From Clostridia bacterium (GTDB lineage Bacteria > Bacillota > Clostridia > Oscillospirales > CAG-272): a stretch of DNA of 47,922 bases. Below, piece by piece: positions 7,836 to 16,426 of the stretch. Below the pieces are notes generated by a model. That model was not told the origin of the DNA. It did no database searches and saw only the letters and a list, made by a program, of their open reading frames with translations. The stretch is from assembly GCA_024404505.1 (NCBI GenBank), contig JAKSPU010000005.1:1-47922 (forward strand), in the 5' to 3' direction. A program made the translations under genes and the position numbers. How positions within the stretch are numbered: the stretch's first letter is position 1; each line of letters begins with the position of its first letter.

Positions 7836-8815
7836 CGGACGAACGCGCCGGGACCACACTCACGAGGCAGATCCTTTCTCTCGCGGCTATCCTGCTTGGC
7901 TTCCTTTTGTTCTGGGCGGGGATCTGGTGGCTGATCACGAGCCGCTGTGTGGACGGACAAAGCGATGAGATGCGTGCCAAAATGATCGCGGTGTCCGAGA
8001 ATCTGCCGTTCGACCCGGATTCGCGTATCGCGCACTGCACTACCGACGTACAGCTTTCCGGCAGCCTGCCCGTGCTGGACGGTGCGGCGGCGCTTTTTCC
8101 TGTTTACTCCGCGTTCGTCGACGCGGTCTACCCGTCCGGATGTGTCATCTATGACGCCGATGCCGGCGACTTTGCGGCGGATTCCCCGCTGCAGTTCCGC
8201 AACACGGTGCGCGGCTTTGACGCGCTCCTGTCGGGGGACGCGGACGTCTTCTTTTCGGCGCACCCGTCCGCGGATCAGATGGCGCAGGCAGAGGCGGCGG
8301 GCATTGAGCTGATACTGACCCCGATCGGGCGGGAGGCGTTCGTGTTCCTTGTGAACGAGCAGAATCCCGTCGACGATCTGACCGTAGAGCAGCTGCGCGG
8401 TTTGTTCACGGGCAGGTACCGGAATTGGAAGCAGGTCGGCGGGGCAGACCGCCCGGTGCATCCGATCAAGCGCATCGCGGGGTCGGGGAGTCAGGCAGCG
8501 CTGGAGGCGTTTCTCGGCGGAGAGCCCGTATACTCCAATCCGCTCGGCTTCATGGGCGGGTCGATCGGCTACTCGTTCCGCTGGTACGTGACGGACGTGG
8601 TCGGCTCGGGCGGCGTGAAGATGCTGTCCGTGAACGGGATCTTCCCGGACGACGCGTCGATCCGGGACGGCTCTTACCCGCTGACGACCGTGTTCTACGC
8701 GATGGTCCGCGCAGACAACGACAACCCCAACGTGCCGCGGCTGATCGAATGGATCCTCTCCGACGAGGGTCAGGCGCTCATCACGGCGAGCGGATACAGC
8801 GGGATCGGAGAATAA
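7832..8815 (+). CDS. PstS-like phosphate-binding family protein, membrane-anchored
   Basis: This 327-residue protein begins at the ATG that overlaps the upstream stop by four bases. An N-terminal helix (about 12-34) has no obvious lipobox, so it is probably a membrane anchor. The rest resembles the PstS-like periplasmic-binding fold: LDGAAALFPVYSAF matches the phosphate-loop region, NPVDDLTVEQLRGLFTG and NWKQVGG match a family signature, and AGSGSQAALEAFLGG a second ligand loop. The usual partners PstC, PstA and PstB are absent. It may be a solute sensor or an orphan binding protein coupled to the small membrane proteins upstream; ligand identity is inference only. Confidence 0.8.
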   Translation: MTDERAGTTLTRQILSLAAILLGFLLFWAGIWWLITSRCVDGQSDEMRAKMIAVSENLPFDPDSRIAHCTTDVQLSGSLPVLDGAAALFPVYSAFVDAVYPSGCVIYDADAGDFAADSPLQFRNTVRGFDALLSGDADVFFSAHPSADQMAQAEAAGIELILTPIGREAFVFLVNEQNPVDDLTVEQLRGLFTGRYRNWKQVGGADRPVHPIKRIAGSGSQAALEAFLGGEPVYSNPLGFMGGSIGYSFRWYVTDVVGSGGVKMLSVNGIFPDDASIRDGSYPLTTVFYAMVRADNDNPNVPRLIEWILSDEGQALITASGYSGIGE

Positions 8816-8848
8816 CGCGGGGCGCTGCCTCACGCCCCAAGGATGCGA

Positions 8849-8985
8849 TGCAGGGCTCTGCCCTGCACCCGCTTAAGCCCTTCTTGAAAGAAGGGCTTAA
8901 GAATCCCAAGAACTTTCAGGGAAATGAAGAAATGAGGTTCGGTTTATGCCGAGCAGGAACGGAGAACTGCCTCCGTTCTTTTTTT
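8849..8985 (+). terminator. Composite 3' UTR element and terminator of the first operon
   Basis: In the sense of the upstream gene the order is hairpin 1 (TGCAGGGC-TCT-GCCCTGCA, 8849-8867), hairpin 2 (14-bp stem 8872-8885 with 8888-8901), AATCCCAAGAACTTT, a GGTTTATGCCGAGCAGG segment (8941-8957), then an 8-bp stem GAACGGAG/CTCCGTTC (8957-8978) followed by a run of T. The last part is a standard intrinsic terminator. The order matches the elements listed on the minus strand elsewhere, although this terminator hairpin differs in sequence. Confidence 0.8.
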
Positions 8986-9093
8986 ATCCTCTTCCCCGCT
9001 CCTGCAGAGCAGAAGAGCAGATTTTTGCGTGTTTTTGCACGGATCCGGCGCGCCGGTCCCGAGCGGGAACAGGGGTCCCCGCGTAGGCGTCTC

Positions 9094-9245
9094 AAAAAAG
9101 GCGGGCGCCCATGACGGCGCCCACCTATCTCGTTCAGCGTAAAATTCAACCTTGGTCAATCTTTGACCCTGTATAAAAGTTCTTGGGATTCGTAAGGGCT
9201 TCTTTCAAGAAGCCCTTAAGCGGGGTGTGGGGCAGAGCCCCACAC
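9094..9245 (-). terminator. Composite 3' UTR element and terminator of the oxidoreductase cluster
   Basis: On the minus strand, starting nine bases after the flavoprotein stop codon, come hairpin 1 (9225-9245, GTGTGGGGC arm, AGA loop), hairpin 2 (9193-9218, 12 bp), AAGAACTTTT, a spacer, the conserved box complementary to ATCTCGTTCAGCGTAAA (9127-9143), and a 10-bp terminator stem (9100-9109 with 9116-9125) followed by six T. The interval 8986-9093, between this and the plus-strand terminator, holds no gene that I can support. Confidence 0.8.
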
Positions 9246-9253
9246 GTTTCTCT

Positions 9254-11197
9254 TTACAACAATCCCTTATTCTCCCTGTATTTCCTCCATACCGTTTCAA
9301 ACGGCTCGTCGGGAGCGGGCAGCGGGCGCACGGGACGCCAGCTCACGGTCACGGCTCCGTCCGGGGAGAGGGCGACAGTCTGCACCATGTCCCTGCGGTC
9401 GGCGTCCGGGTCCGACGCACGGAATCGGCTGCCGCCGGGCAGAGGCAGACAACCGGGCGCGTCCGGATCGAGGATCAGTGCCGAGCCCCGGCTCGGAAGC
9501 CCGGCCTCCGCGTAATCCAGCATAGCGGTCAAATATGCCTTCTGCGTCAGCAGCGTATCGCGCAGGCGGAAACGCACGAGCGGGTCGCCGGAGACTGTCG
9601 GGAAAGCGGCGAGAGCGCGGTCAGTGTCGGCCAGCGCAGCCCGGAGAGATGCCGCGGAACGGAGAGCGGCACCCGCGCCGCTCATGCGGCGGCGGGCATC
9701 TGCCAGCATCCCCGCGGCGGACGGACCGGACGCATCCGGGGCTGTCAGCAGCCGATCCACCTCACGGAGGGCGGACATTACGGCAGACATATTGCCGACG
9801 GCAGGCGCATCGTTCCGCTTGGCGGCAGCGTACTGCGCCGCCCGGTATGCGCCGACCTGCCCCGCGTTGAGCGCGGACCCGCCCGGACGCGTGACGCCGT
9901 GCGTGCCGGCGGCTTCGCCGCAGGCAAACAGGCCCGGAATGGCTGTCTGCCACCACCCGTCGACGGCCAGACCGCCGTTGTTGTGCTGGGCGCACAGCGC
10001 GATCTCCAGCGGCTCGGACGCAAGATCGACGCCCTTTCCGCGATACAGCTCAACGGCAGGCGCGTTCATGTGCTGTAGGCGGTCAATGGGACGACCGAAG
10101 CAGGCACCGGCCCTCGACAGGTAGCTGCGGGCCTCGTCGGAAAGTGCGGAATAGTCGATCTCATCCGCCATGCCGGGGTTGTGCGTATAGTCCAGCAGGA
10201 CACGGCTGCCCTTCTGCACGGTTTCCCTGTATACCAGCAGGTCGATAAGAGAGGAGCGGGAGGCCGTCCCGTCGAGTTTCCTGCAGTCAAACGGCCATTG
10301 ATACCCCTTGAGAAACAACGCCGAGCAGGCGCTCGCAGGCGTCGGGAAGGCGTCGTTCAGAAATTCACGCTCACGTCCGTCGGCGTCGACTGAGATCATG
10401 CGCGGCAGGACCTGCATATAGGTGCCGGACACGTTCCAGCGCGGAGAAACCGACGCAAGGCCGTACTGCCATTCGGTCAGATTCTGTCCCTCCGCGCCCG
10501 CTTCAAGCGGGACGCCCGTCGTGCCGGTGTGGCCGACCGGGTACACCGTATCCGCGTAGATCCCGGCCGGACCGCCCGCCGCCCACACGATATTGCGGCA
10601 AAGAACGGGACGGAGGACGGGAGTCCCGCCGGAGGTGTCCAGCGCGATCAGGCCGCAGACCTCCCCGCGGTCCCCGCAGGGACCGCTGTCGTTTTTGACG
10701 ATGCGTACGACCGTCATGCAGTCGTACACGGGGATGCCGCGGCGCGCAGCCTCACGCTCCAGCGCCTCGGTCATGAGCCTGGAGGTCAGCGGACCGGCAG
10801 ATGTCGCGCGGGCGGCGGGATCGTGGTCGGTCTTGTAGCCGACAAACTGCCCGTACCCGTCCGTCGGGAACGGGACGCCCAGTTCGCAGAGACGCAGGAA
10901 GCAGCGCACCGAAAGCGCCGCCTCGCAAAGAGCGTTGTCACCGTCGACGCAGCCGCCCGCAAACAGATCGCGCGCCATGACAAAGGGGCTGTCGGGCGTA
11001 CCGCCGGACAGCGAGAGCTTGTAATAGGTCTGCTTGTCGGATCCGGTGTTGCGGCTCGTGCCGGTCAGTACGCCTTCGGTCAGGATGGCGACGGACGACA
11101 CGCCCAGTTCAGAGAGACGCAGCGCGGCGCTGTACCCGGCAGCACCTGAGCCGACGACAACGGTGTTCAATATCATCGGTTGGTTTTCGTACTTCAT
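9254..11197 (-). CDS. FAD-dependent oxidoreductase, fumarate-reductase-flavoprotein family
   Basis: This 647-residue flavoprotein has the N-terminal dinucleotide-binding motif VVVGSGAAGYSAALRL and the closing FAD motif PGLFACGEAAGTHG, followed by PGGSALNAGQVGAYRAA. The overall arrangement is that of the FAD_binding_2 family (fumarate reductase, aspartate oxidase, ketosteroid dehydrogenase and relatives). The C-terminal third is helical (VDRLLTAPDASGPSAAGML and following), like the SdhA C-terminal domain. No export signal is seen, so it is probably cytoplasmic. It is the last gene of a four-gene minus-strand unit, starting one base after the SDR stop. Family members reduce or desaturate small organic molecules; the substrate is not evident. 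Confidence 0.85.
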   Translation of the reverse strand: MKYENQPMILNTVVVGSGAAGYSAALRLSELGVSSVAILTEGVLTGTSRNTGSDKQTYYKLSLSGGTPDSPFVMARDLFAGGCVDGDNALCEAALSVRCFLRLCELGVPFPTDGYGQFVGYKTDHDPAARATSAGPLTSRLMTEALEREAARRGIPVYDCMTVVRIVKNDSGPCGDRGEVCGLIALDTSGGTPVLRPVLCRNIVWAAGGPAGIYADTVYPVGHTGTTGVPLEAGAEGQNLTEWQYGLASVSPRWNVSGTYMQVLPRMISVDADGREREFLNDAFPTPASACSALFLKGYQWPFDCRKLDGTASRSSLIDLLVYRETVQKGSRVLLDYTHNPGMADEIDYSALSDEARSYLSRAGACFGRPIDRLQHMNAPAVELYRGKGVDLASEPLEIALCAQHNNGGLAVDGWWQTAIPGLFACGEAAGTHGVTRPGGSALNAGQVGAYRAAQYAAAKRNDAPAVGNMSAVMSALREVDRLLTAPDASGPSAAGMLADARRRMSGAGAALRSAASLRAALADTDRALAAFPTVSGDPLVRFRLRDTLLTQKAYLTAMLDYAEAGLPSRGSALILDPDAPGCLPLPGGSRFRASDPDADRRDMVQTVALSPDGAVTVSWRPVRPLPAPDEPFETVWRKYRENKGLL

Positions 11198-11198
11198 A

Positions 11199-11945
11199 TC
11201 AGAGCCTTCTCAGGTGGAAGCCGCCGTCAACGTCAAGGGATTGTCCCGTGACGTACGGCAATGCACCGCCGACCAGTGCCCAGATCGCCGCCGCAACGTC
11301 CTCGGGCTGTCCCCAGCGCTTGATGGGCAAAAGACCGCCTTCGATCAACGCGTCGTACTTGCCCTTGACAGCCTCCGTCATGCCGGTCATGATGATGCCG
11401 GGGCGCACCTCGTTGACGGGGATCGCGTACTCCGCGAGGCGGTCTGCAAACAGCGCGGTGATCATACTGACGCCCGCCTTGGAGATGCAGTACTCCCCGC
11501 GGCTGGTCGAGCTGGTATAAGCGGACAGCGACGACGTATTGCAGATCGCGCCGCGCACGCCGTTTTCGATCGGATTCGTGATCATGTGACGCGCGACGGC
11601 TTGCGTCAGGAACAGCGTTCCCTTCGTGTTAATGTCCATGACGCGGTCGTAGCTTTCTTCGGTCATGTCGAGAAGGTCGGCGCGGACGGTCGGAGCGACG
11701 CCCGCGACGTTGACCAGCGCGTCGATGCGTCCGCCCTCCAGCGCAAGCGCGACCAGCGCCTCGCGCGTTCCGGCGTCGGCGATATTGCCGCGCAGGTAGC
11801 GGAGGCGGCCGCCGAAGGTGCGGTCAAGGTCGTCCGGGGCTTCACGCGTGCCGAGACCGATGACCTGCCAGCCCTTTTCGACAAACAGCAGTGCGGTCGC
11901 ACGGCCTATGCCGCCGAGACAGCCGGTGATGATGACTTGTTTCAT
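11199..11945 (-). CDS. Short-chain dehydrogenase/reductase
   Basis: This 248-residue classical SDR has the cofactor motif TGCLGGIG, the NVAG motif and the catalytic Ser-Tyr-Lys set in SSLSAYTSSTSRGEYCISKAG (cited by parts: Ser in TSSLSAY, Tyr and Lys in GEYCISKAG). EVRPGIIMTGM and TGQSLDVDGGF match the C-terminal SDR signatures. Length is typical. Such enzymes oxidise alcohols or reduce ketones with NAD(P)H. It is encoded between the OYE-family and flavoprotein genes with 10 bp and 1 bp spacing, so it very likely acts in the same pathway. It is not closely similar in sequence to the SDR of the glucuronate operon (17487-18317). Confidence 0.9.
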   Translation of the reverse strand: MKQVIITGCLGGIGRATALLFVEKGWQVIGLGTREAPDDLDRTFGGRLRYLRGNIADAGTREALVALALEGGRIDALVNVAGVAPTVRADLLDMTEESYDRVMDINTKGTLFLTQAVARHMITNPIENGVRGAICNTSSLSAYTSSTSRGEYCISKAGVSMITALFADRLAEYAIPVNEVRPGIIMTGMTEAVKGKYDALIEGGLLPIKRWGQPEDVAAAIWALVGGALPYVTGQSLDVDGGFHLRRL

Positions 11946-11955
11946 GTTGAAGCCC

Positions 11956-13308
11956 TCACTTTTTCAGAATGACCTCGCGGTACAGGTCGGTATACAGCCT
12001 GTCGCGCAGGACGCAGCCGGGCGTCGAGCCCGCGCGCATCAGCTCCGTGCATTTGGAGCAGGCAAGGCAGAGGCGCTTCTTGTCCAGAGCGCCGTCCCGT
12101 AGGATGCGCGACGCGAAGTCCGGCTGGGCGAAGATCATGCGCCCGAAGCCGGCGCAGTCGAACATTCCGTCCGCGATGCAGCCTGCCGCGACGTGCGGCG
12201 CGGCTGCGCCGAGGAAGGTCATGGCGGACGAGATCAGCTTCAGATCGGGAACGGCCTTGTGCAAAAGGCCGATGCCGTTCAGGATTCGTGCAACGCCCTC
12301 GAGGGGATGCTCGGGCTCCTCGTAGCCGCCCTTTGCAAACGGACGGTTGACGTGCGGATTGAAGTAGGGATTGCCCATCGTGACGTTGACCAGCTCCACG
12401 CCGAGCGCGCGCAGATCACGGAGAAGACGGACCGGCTCAGCCGGGTCGAACGCGGGCGCGGGTGCGTCGAGACGGTACTGCCCGATCGGGATCTGCGTAT
12501 CGGGAGACGCGCCGAAGCCGAAGGGATATGGGAAGCCGTCGTAGACGTTCAGACGGGTGGACACGATGAAGCCGTGTCTCGCCGCGGCGATGGCCCCCTG
12601 CACCGACTCGCGCAGGAGGCGCGTGCGGTTTTCATAGCTGCCGCCGTATCTGCCCGGTCTTGTGTAAGCGGACAGCAGCTCGGAATTCAGGTAACGGTGG
12701 CAGCACTTGACGTCCACGCCGTCAAAGCCCGCGCGCTCCGCCAGCTTCGCACCCGCGATCAAAGCCTCTCCGACACGGTCGATATGCTCGTCCGTCACGA
12801 TGCGCGACACGTCGAGCGGCTTGTCCTTCTCAAAAATGGGGTTATTGTACGCGATGAGCGGGGCAGGCACACCGTCCGGCTTGGAGTAGCGGCCGGAATG
12901 TGTGTCCTGCATCACCACGAGCGGGGCATACCCGTTCGTCTTCACGCCGATCTCCCGGATGCGGTCGACAAGGCGTTTGAAGTCGTCCAGCGTCTCCTCG
13001 CGGATCCACAGCTGGCGCGGGTTGGCCCGTCCCTCGCGCATACACGCGGTAGCCTCAAACCAGATGATGCCCGCGCCGCCGGCTGCCAGCCGCTCATAGC
13101 GGCGTATGGTCAGCTCGCCCGGTGCGCCGTCCGGCGTACCGTCGCAGCCCTCCATCGCCTGACAGGCCAGGCGGTTGGGGGCAATCCTTCCCTGCACCGT
13201 CAGCGGCTGCGACAGCGGGGACAGATCATCCGCAAAGGGAAGCGCGGTACCGAGCCGCTCGTTGTCGGCAAGGAAGGTATCCCGATCCGAATAAACCGAA
13301 TAAGTCAT
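11956..13308 (-). CDS. NADH:flavin oxidoreductase, old yellow enzyme family, short form with Fe-S motif
   Basis: This 450-residue protein carries the OYE TIM barrel: NRLACQAMEGCDG near the N terminus, RRYERLAAGGAGIIWFEATA, the segment FDGVDVKCCHRYLNSELLSAY corresponding to the FMN and active-site HxxHGYL region (here CCHRYLN), and the RYGGSYENRTRLLRE signature. The C terminus has C-x2-C-x2-C-x11-C (CLACSKCTELMRAGSTPGC), close to the [4Fe-4S] site of 2,4-dienoyl-CoA reductase and BaiCD-type enzymes. Those relatives run to about 640-670 residues with an added FAD/NADH domain, which is absent here because the stop comes about 20 residues after the last Cys. Electrons must come from elsewhere, perhaps the flavoprotein at 9254-11197. 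Confidence 0.85.
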   Translation of the reverse strand: MTYSVYSDRDTFLADNERLGTALPFADDLSPLSQPLTVQGRIAPNRLACQAMEGCDGTPDGAPGELTIRRYERLAAGGAGIIWFEATACMREGRANPRQLWIREETLDDFKRLVDRIREIGVKTNGYAPLVVMQDTHSGRYSKPDGVPAPLIAYNNPIFEKDKPLDVSRIVTDEHIDRVGEALIAGAKLAERAGFDGVDVKCCHRYLNSELLSAYTRPGRYGGSYENRTRLLRESVQGAIAAARHGFIVSTRLNVYDGFPYPFGFGASPDTQIPIGQYRLDAPAPAFDPAEPVRLLRDLRALGVELVNVTMGNPYFNPHVNRPFAKGGYEEPEHPLEGVARILNGIGLLHKAVPDLKLISSAMTFLGAAAPHVAAGCIADGMFDCAGFGRMIFAQPDFASRILRDGALDKKRLCLACSKCTELMRAGSTPGCVLRDRLYTDLYREVILKK

Positions 13309-13320
13309 GTCGAACTCCTT

Positions 13321-14922
13321 TCACACACCGGGGCGGAAGGTCTCCGCGCCGTTTCCGGTGTACCAATCATAAGTCACGCGCTCACCGTTGACGAGATAGA
13401 CACGCGGCGTCGCGCACTCCATCCAATCGAGTGGGATCATCTCATCGTGCGCGGCGGACGCGCGGCGGAACGCCTCCCGCAGATCGCTCCTGATCTGCCC
13501 GTCGGCGATATCCGGCTTGCAGGAGACGAACAGCGGCGTGCCGCTCTCTGACAGGAACTTCAGCCAGCGGCGGTTGAGGGACCAATCGATCCGGCCCATG
13601 ATGCCGACGCAGTCGCCGTCCGCGCCGAAGAACTGACCGTGCTGGCACAGGCGGAACGCCACCGTGTTTACGCCGTTCGTGACCGTGCGCTGCCAATCGT
13701 AGCCGCTCGTGTCGTCGCCGATGCGGTTGAGCTGGTGGAGCCCCGCACACAGATGCCCGATGACGTTGCAACCGATGATCACGGCACTGCCCGCGGCCTC
13801 CCGGATGGTACGGTACAGATCGACCACGATCTCAGCGGAGGTGCGGGTGCGGTCATAGAAGTGCCAGCCGTCGTCGCAGATCTTGTCCTTTATCTGGATG
13901 CCCCAGCGTCCGAACAGGTCGTAGGTGGAGTAATCGTGCTTGATGAGCTGATAGCCCCACTCCGTCAGACGTCGGATCGTCTCCGCGACGTACGCCTTGA
14001 CGGCGGGGTGCGAGGGATCAAGCGTATTCGGGCGGTAAGCGAGGTAACACTCGTCGGGAAGGTTGACGTACCGCACCCCGTTTTCCCCGTCGATGATGGG
14101 GCGCACCCAGACGCCGGGGCGGACACCCATCGCCCTCATGTCGGCAGCCAGCCCGGCCATATCCGGGAAGCGCTCGTTGCCCTGTGTCCACGGTGCGTTG
14201 ACGGGATGAGGCTGCCAGCCGTCGTCGATGACCATATAGGGCGGGTTATCGTTGTCCCGGCAGAGGTCGGCGACAAAGCGAGTGTCGGACAGGATCTCCT
14301 CCTGTGAGGACTTGCCGTAGGCGTAGTACCAATTGTTGGAGCCGTAGACCACGTGGTCGGCATTGTACGGCTCCGGCGACATCAGCGCGCAGAAACGCTT
14401 CACCGCCTCGTACGCACTCATGCCGGGGTAATCCGCGAACAGGACGGTGCCGCAGGTCAGCTCGCGCTCCCCGAGCAGGGTGCCGCAGCCGCCGTTGCGG
14501 ATATCCATCCACAGCGTAACGCCGTTCTCGTCGTACTGCCACATACACATGGCCGCGGGGCGCACCGCGACGCCGAAGCATTCGGTCAGGCGGCCCGAAA
14601 CGTCGGGATCGAGGTCGCTTCCGTCGGAGACGGCCATGTACCACGGCATACAGCGTCCGGCGCGGACGGTCTCCCAGCCGAGTTCGCCGTAGGAGCGTTC
14701 CCACGCGTCACCGAGGACCTTGACGCCGGTCCTCATGGGTCGATCCCAGCGCAGGCGCACCCAGCGGACGCCGTTCTCGGGCGCCCGGACGCGGACGGTC
14801 AGCGCCCCGCCGGACAAGTCAAAGCGGACTTCTCCCTCCGGAGCGCACGTCACGTCCGAGGAAAAATCCAACACCTGCCCGTCAAGATAAAGGGATGTTC
14901 GGTCGGGGAGCCGCATCAGCAT
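13321..14922 (-). CDS. GH36-like (clan GH-D) glycoside hydrolase
   Basis: This protein of about 533 residues has an N-terminal beta domain (about 1-170) and a TIM barrel resembling alpha-galactosidase-type GH36 enzymes. The barrel shows YMVIDDGWQPH, GVRPGVWVRP and YQLIKHDYS; the Asp of KHD fits the GH-D nucleophile, and an Asp in RIGDDTSGYDW fits the acid/base position. No signal peptide is seen, so it should act on imported glycosides. I chose the ATG at 14922 because GAGG lies nine bases upstream; the ATG at 14937 is an alternative. It is first in the minus-strand unit and only 12 bp before the OYE gene. Substrate is unknown; glucuronide or galactoside are both possible. Confidence 0.75.
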   Translation of the reverse strand: MLMRLPDRTSLYLDGQVLDFSSDVTCAPEGEVRFDLSGGALTVRVRAPENGVRWVRLRWDRPMRTGVKVLGDAWERSYGELGWETVRAGRCMPWYMAVSDGSDLDPDVSGRLTECFGVAVRPAAMCMWQYDENGVTLWMDIRNGGCGTLLGERELTCGTVLFADYPGMSAYEAVKRFCALMSPEPYNADHVVYGSNNWYYAYGKSSQEEILSDTRFVADLCRDNDNPPYMVIDDGWQPHPVNAPWTQGNERFPDMAGLAADMRAMGVRPGVWVRPIIDGENGVRYVNLPDECYLAYRPNTLDPSHPAVKAYVAETIRRLTEWGYQLIKHDYSTYDLFGRWGIQIKDKICDDGWHFYDRTRTSAEIVVDLYRTIREAAGSAVIIGCNVIGHLCAGLHQLNRIGDDTSGYDWQRTVTNGVNTVAFRLCQHGQFFGADGDCVGIMGRIDWSLNRRWLKFLSESGTPLFVSCKPDIADGQIRSDLREAFRRASAAHDEMIPLDWMECATPRVYLVNGERVTYDWYTGNGAETFRPGV

Positions 14923-14956
14923 AGCCGTATACCTCATTTCTGCTTGATTTGTGAAC

Positions 14957-14985
14957 AGTATACCATAGATCACGAATAAAATCAA
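14957..14985 (-). promoter_or_regulatory. Promoter of the GH36-like/oxidoreductase operon
   Basis: On the minus strand the -35 is TTGATT (14980-14985), the -10 is TATACT (14957-14962) and the spacer is 17 bp. It lies about 35 bp before the chosen start. A perfect palindrome CAAATTTG (14988-14995) abuts the -35 and shares the ATTTG core with the uxaC operator-like repeats, so one regulator may control both directions. Confidence 0.75.
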
Positions 14986-15013
14986 GGCAAATTTGAAAAA
15001 ACGACGAAATCTC

Positions 15014-15073
15014 TTTACAACTTGACATTTGTATGCTATAATAACTTGACATTTGAAAGGAGGGTTTCAAATG
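15014..15073 (+). promoter_or_regulatory. uxaC promoter with direct and inverted repeats
   Basis: The -35 TTTACA (15014-15019) and the -10 TATAAT (15037-15042) have a 17-bp spacer. The 13-mer AACTTGACATTTG occurs twice, at 15019-15031 (in the spacer) and 15043-15055 (just after the -10), with starts 24 bp apart. A perfect inverted repeat CATTTGAAA (15050-15058) and TTTCAAATG (15065-15073) encloses the ribosome binding site GGAGGG and includes the ATG. Operators for a repressor are the likely reading. An mRNA hairpin hiding the start is also possible. Confidence 0.72.
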
Positions 15074-16402
15074 AAACAGTTTTTCGGGCCGGATGTCCTG
15101 CTGTCCACCCCGACGGCGGTCACGCTGTATGAGGGTGTGAAGGATCTGCCCATCATTGACTACCATTGTCACCTGAACGAAAAGGAGATACAGGCCGACA
15201 AGTCCTTCACCGATATCGGTGAGCTGTGGCTCGGCGGTGACCACTACAAATGGCGTGCGATGCGTCTGTGCGGAGTGGATGAACGTTTCATCACCGGCGA
15301 CGCCTCCTACTACGAAAAATATCTGAAATACGCAGAGATCTTCCCCAAGCTGTGCGGCAGCCCGCTGTACTACTGGACACAGATGGAGCTGTCTCTGCTG
15401 TTCGACGTCCACGAGCCGTTCGGCCCCGATACGGCAGAGGCGATATGGAAAAAAGCTAACGCGAAGCTGTCCGGCATGAAGGTCGGCGACATCCTCCGCA
15501 GATTCAAGGTGCGGTACGTCGCCACGACGGACGATCCCGTTTCGCCGCTTTCCTACCACGGCACCTACGGGAATACGAGGGTCTGCCCGACCTTCCGCCC
15601 CGACCGCATCCTGTCGCTCGATCCGACGGCGCTCGACGATCTGTCCGCCGCATCCGGCATCGCGGTCGATACGCTGGACGGTCTCAAGGCCGCCCTGACA
15701 GCACGCCTCGACTATTTCGTCGCGCACGGCTGCGGCATCACCGACCACGGCATGGACTTTTTGCCCGGTCCCGACGTCGGCGAGAAAACAGCCGCCGCCC
15801 TGTACGCAAGAGGATGTGAGCTCAGCGGCAGCGAGAAGGCCGTCGTGTCCGCCCACCTTCTGCACTTTCTCGCAGGGCTGTACAAAGAGCGTGATCTCGT
15901 GATGCAGCTGCACTTCGCCACCTTCCGCAATGTCAACAGCGCCGCCTTCCCAGCCGTCGGGCGCGACGCGGGCTATGACATCATGCGCGGCAGCGCGGAC
16001 ATCGATGCGCTCGTGCGCTTCCTCGATACGCTGAACAGCCGCGGACATCTGCCGCGCACCGTGCTGTATTCGCTCAATCTCGCCTGTGTCCCGGCGCTGG
16101 CGACGCTCTCAGGCGCGTTCCCGGGGGTACGGATCGGTGCGGCATGGTGGTTCAACGACACCCTGCAGGGCATCCGGAAGCACCTGGAGACAGTCGCCGA
16201 GTACGCTGTCCTCGGCACCAACCTCGGTATGCTGACCGATTCCCGCTCCTTTGCGAGCTACGCGCGCTTCGACTTCTTCCGCCGGATCCTCGCCGACATG
16301 GTCGGCGGGTATGTCGAGCGGGGAGAGTACGATATGCGGCACGCACAGGCACTGATGTACGACGTCTGCTACGGCAACGTGAAGCAGTTCATGAAGCTGT
16401 AA
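15071..16402 (+). CDS. uxaC: Glucuronate isomerase
   Basis: UxaC converts D-glucuronate to D-fructuronate (and galacturonate to tagaturonate), the first step of hexuronate breakdown in the cytoplasm. The protein has 443 residues, slightly shorter than the usual 465-470. It opens MKQFFGPDVLL, has the amidohydrolase metal motif IDYHCHL, a TTDDP segment and the family region GAAWWFNDTLQGIRKHLE followed by GMLTDSRSFASYARFDFFRR. The ATG at 15071 sits after GGAGGG inside an inverted repeat; a TTG at 15053 is an unlikely start. It is first in a five-gene operon (uxaC, uxuA, fructuronate reductase, eda, kdgK). Confidence 0.95.
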   Translation: MKQFFGPDVLLSTPTAVTLYEGVKDLPIIDYHCHLNEKEIQADKSFTDIGELWLGGDHYKWRAMRLCGVDERFITGDASYYEKYLKYAEIFPKLCGSPLYYWTQMELSLLFDVHEPFGPDTAEAIWKKANAKLSGMKVGDILRRFKVRYVATTDDPVSPLSYHGTYGNTRVCPTFRPDRILSLDPTALDDLSAASGIAVDTLDGLKAALTARLDYFVAHGCGITDHGMDFLPGPDVGEKTAAALYARGCELSGSEKAVVSAHLLHFLAGLYKERDLVMQLHFATFRNVNSAAFPAVGRDAGYDIMRGSADIDALVRFLDTLNSRGHLPRTVLYSLNLACVPALATLSGAFPGVRIGAAWWFNDTLQGIRKHLETVAEYAVLGTNLGMLTDSRSFASYARFDFFRRILADMVGGYVERGEYDMRHAQALMYDVCYGNVKQFMKL

Positions 16403-16426
16403 ATCCATAAGAAAGGAAGCGATACC

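Noticed and set aside
8986..9093. Small protein genes in the convergent gap
   Set aside because: The open frames run through hairpins and terminators, lack binding sites and match repeat sequence.
15045..15051. TTGACA in the second direct repeat as a second uxaC -35 box
   Set aside because: No -10 can fit between it and the ATG at 15071. It is better read as half of a repeated operator.
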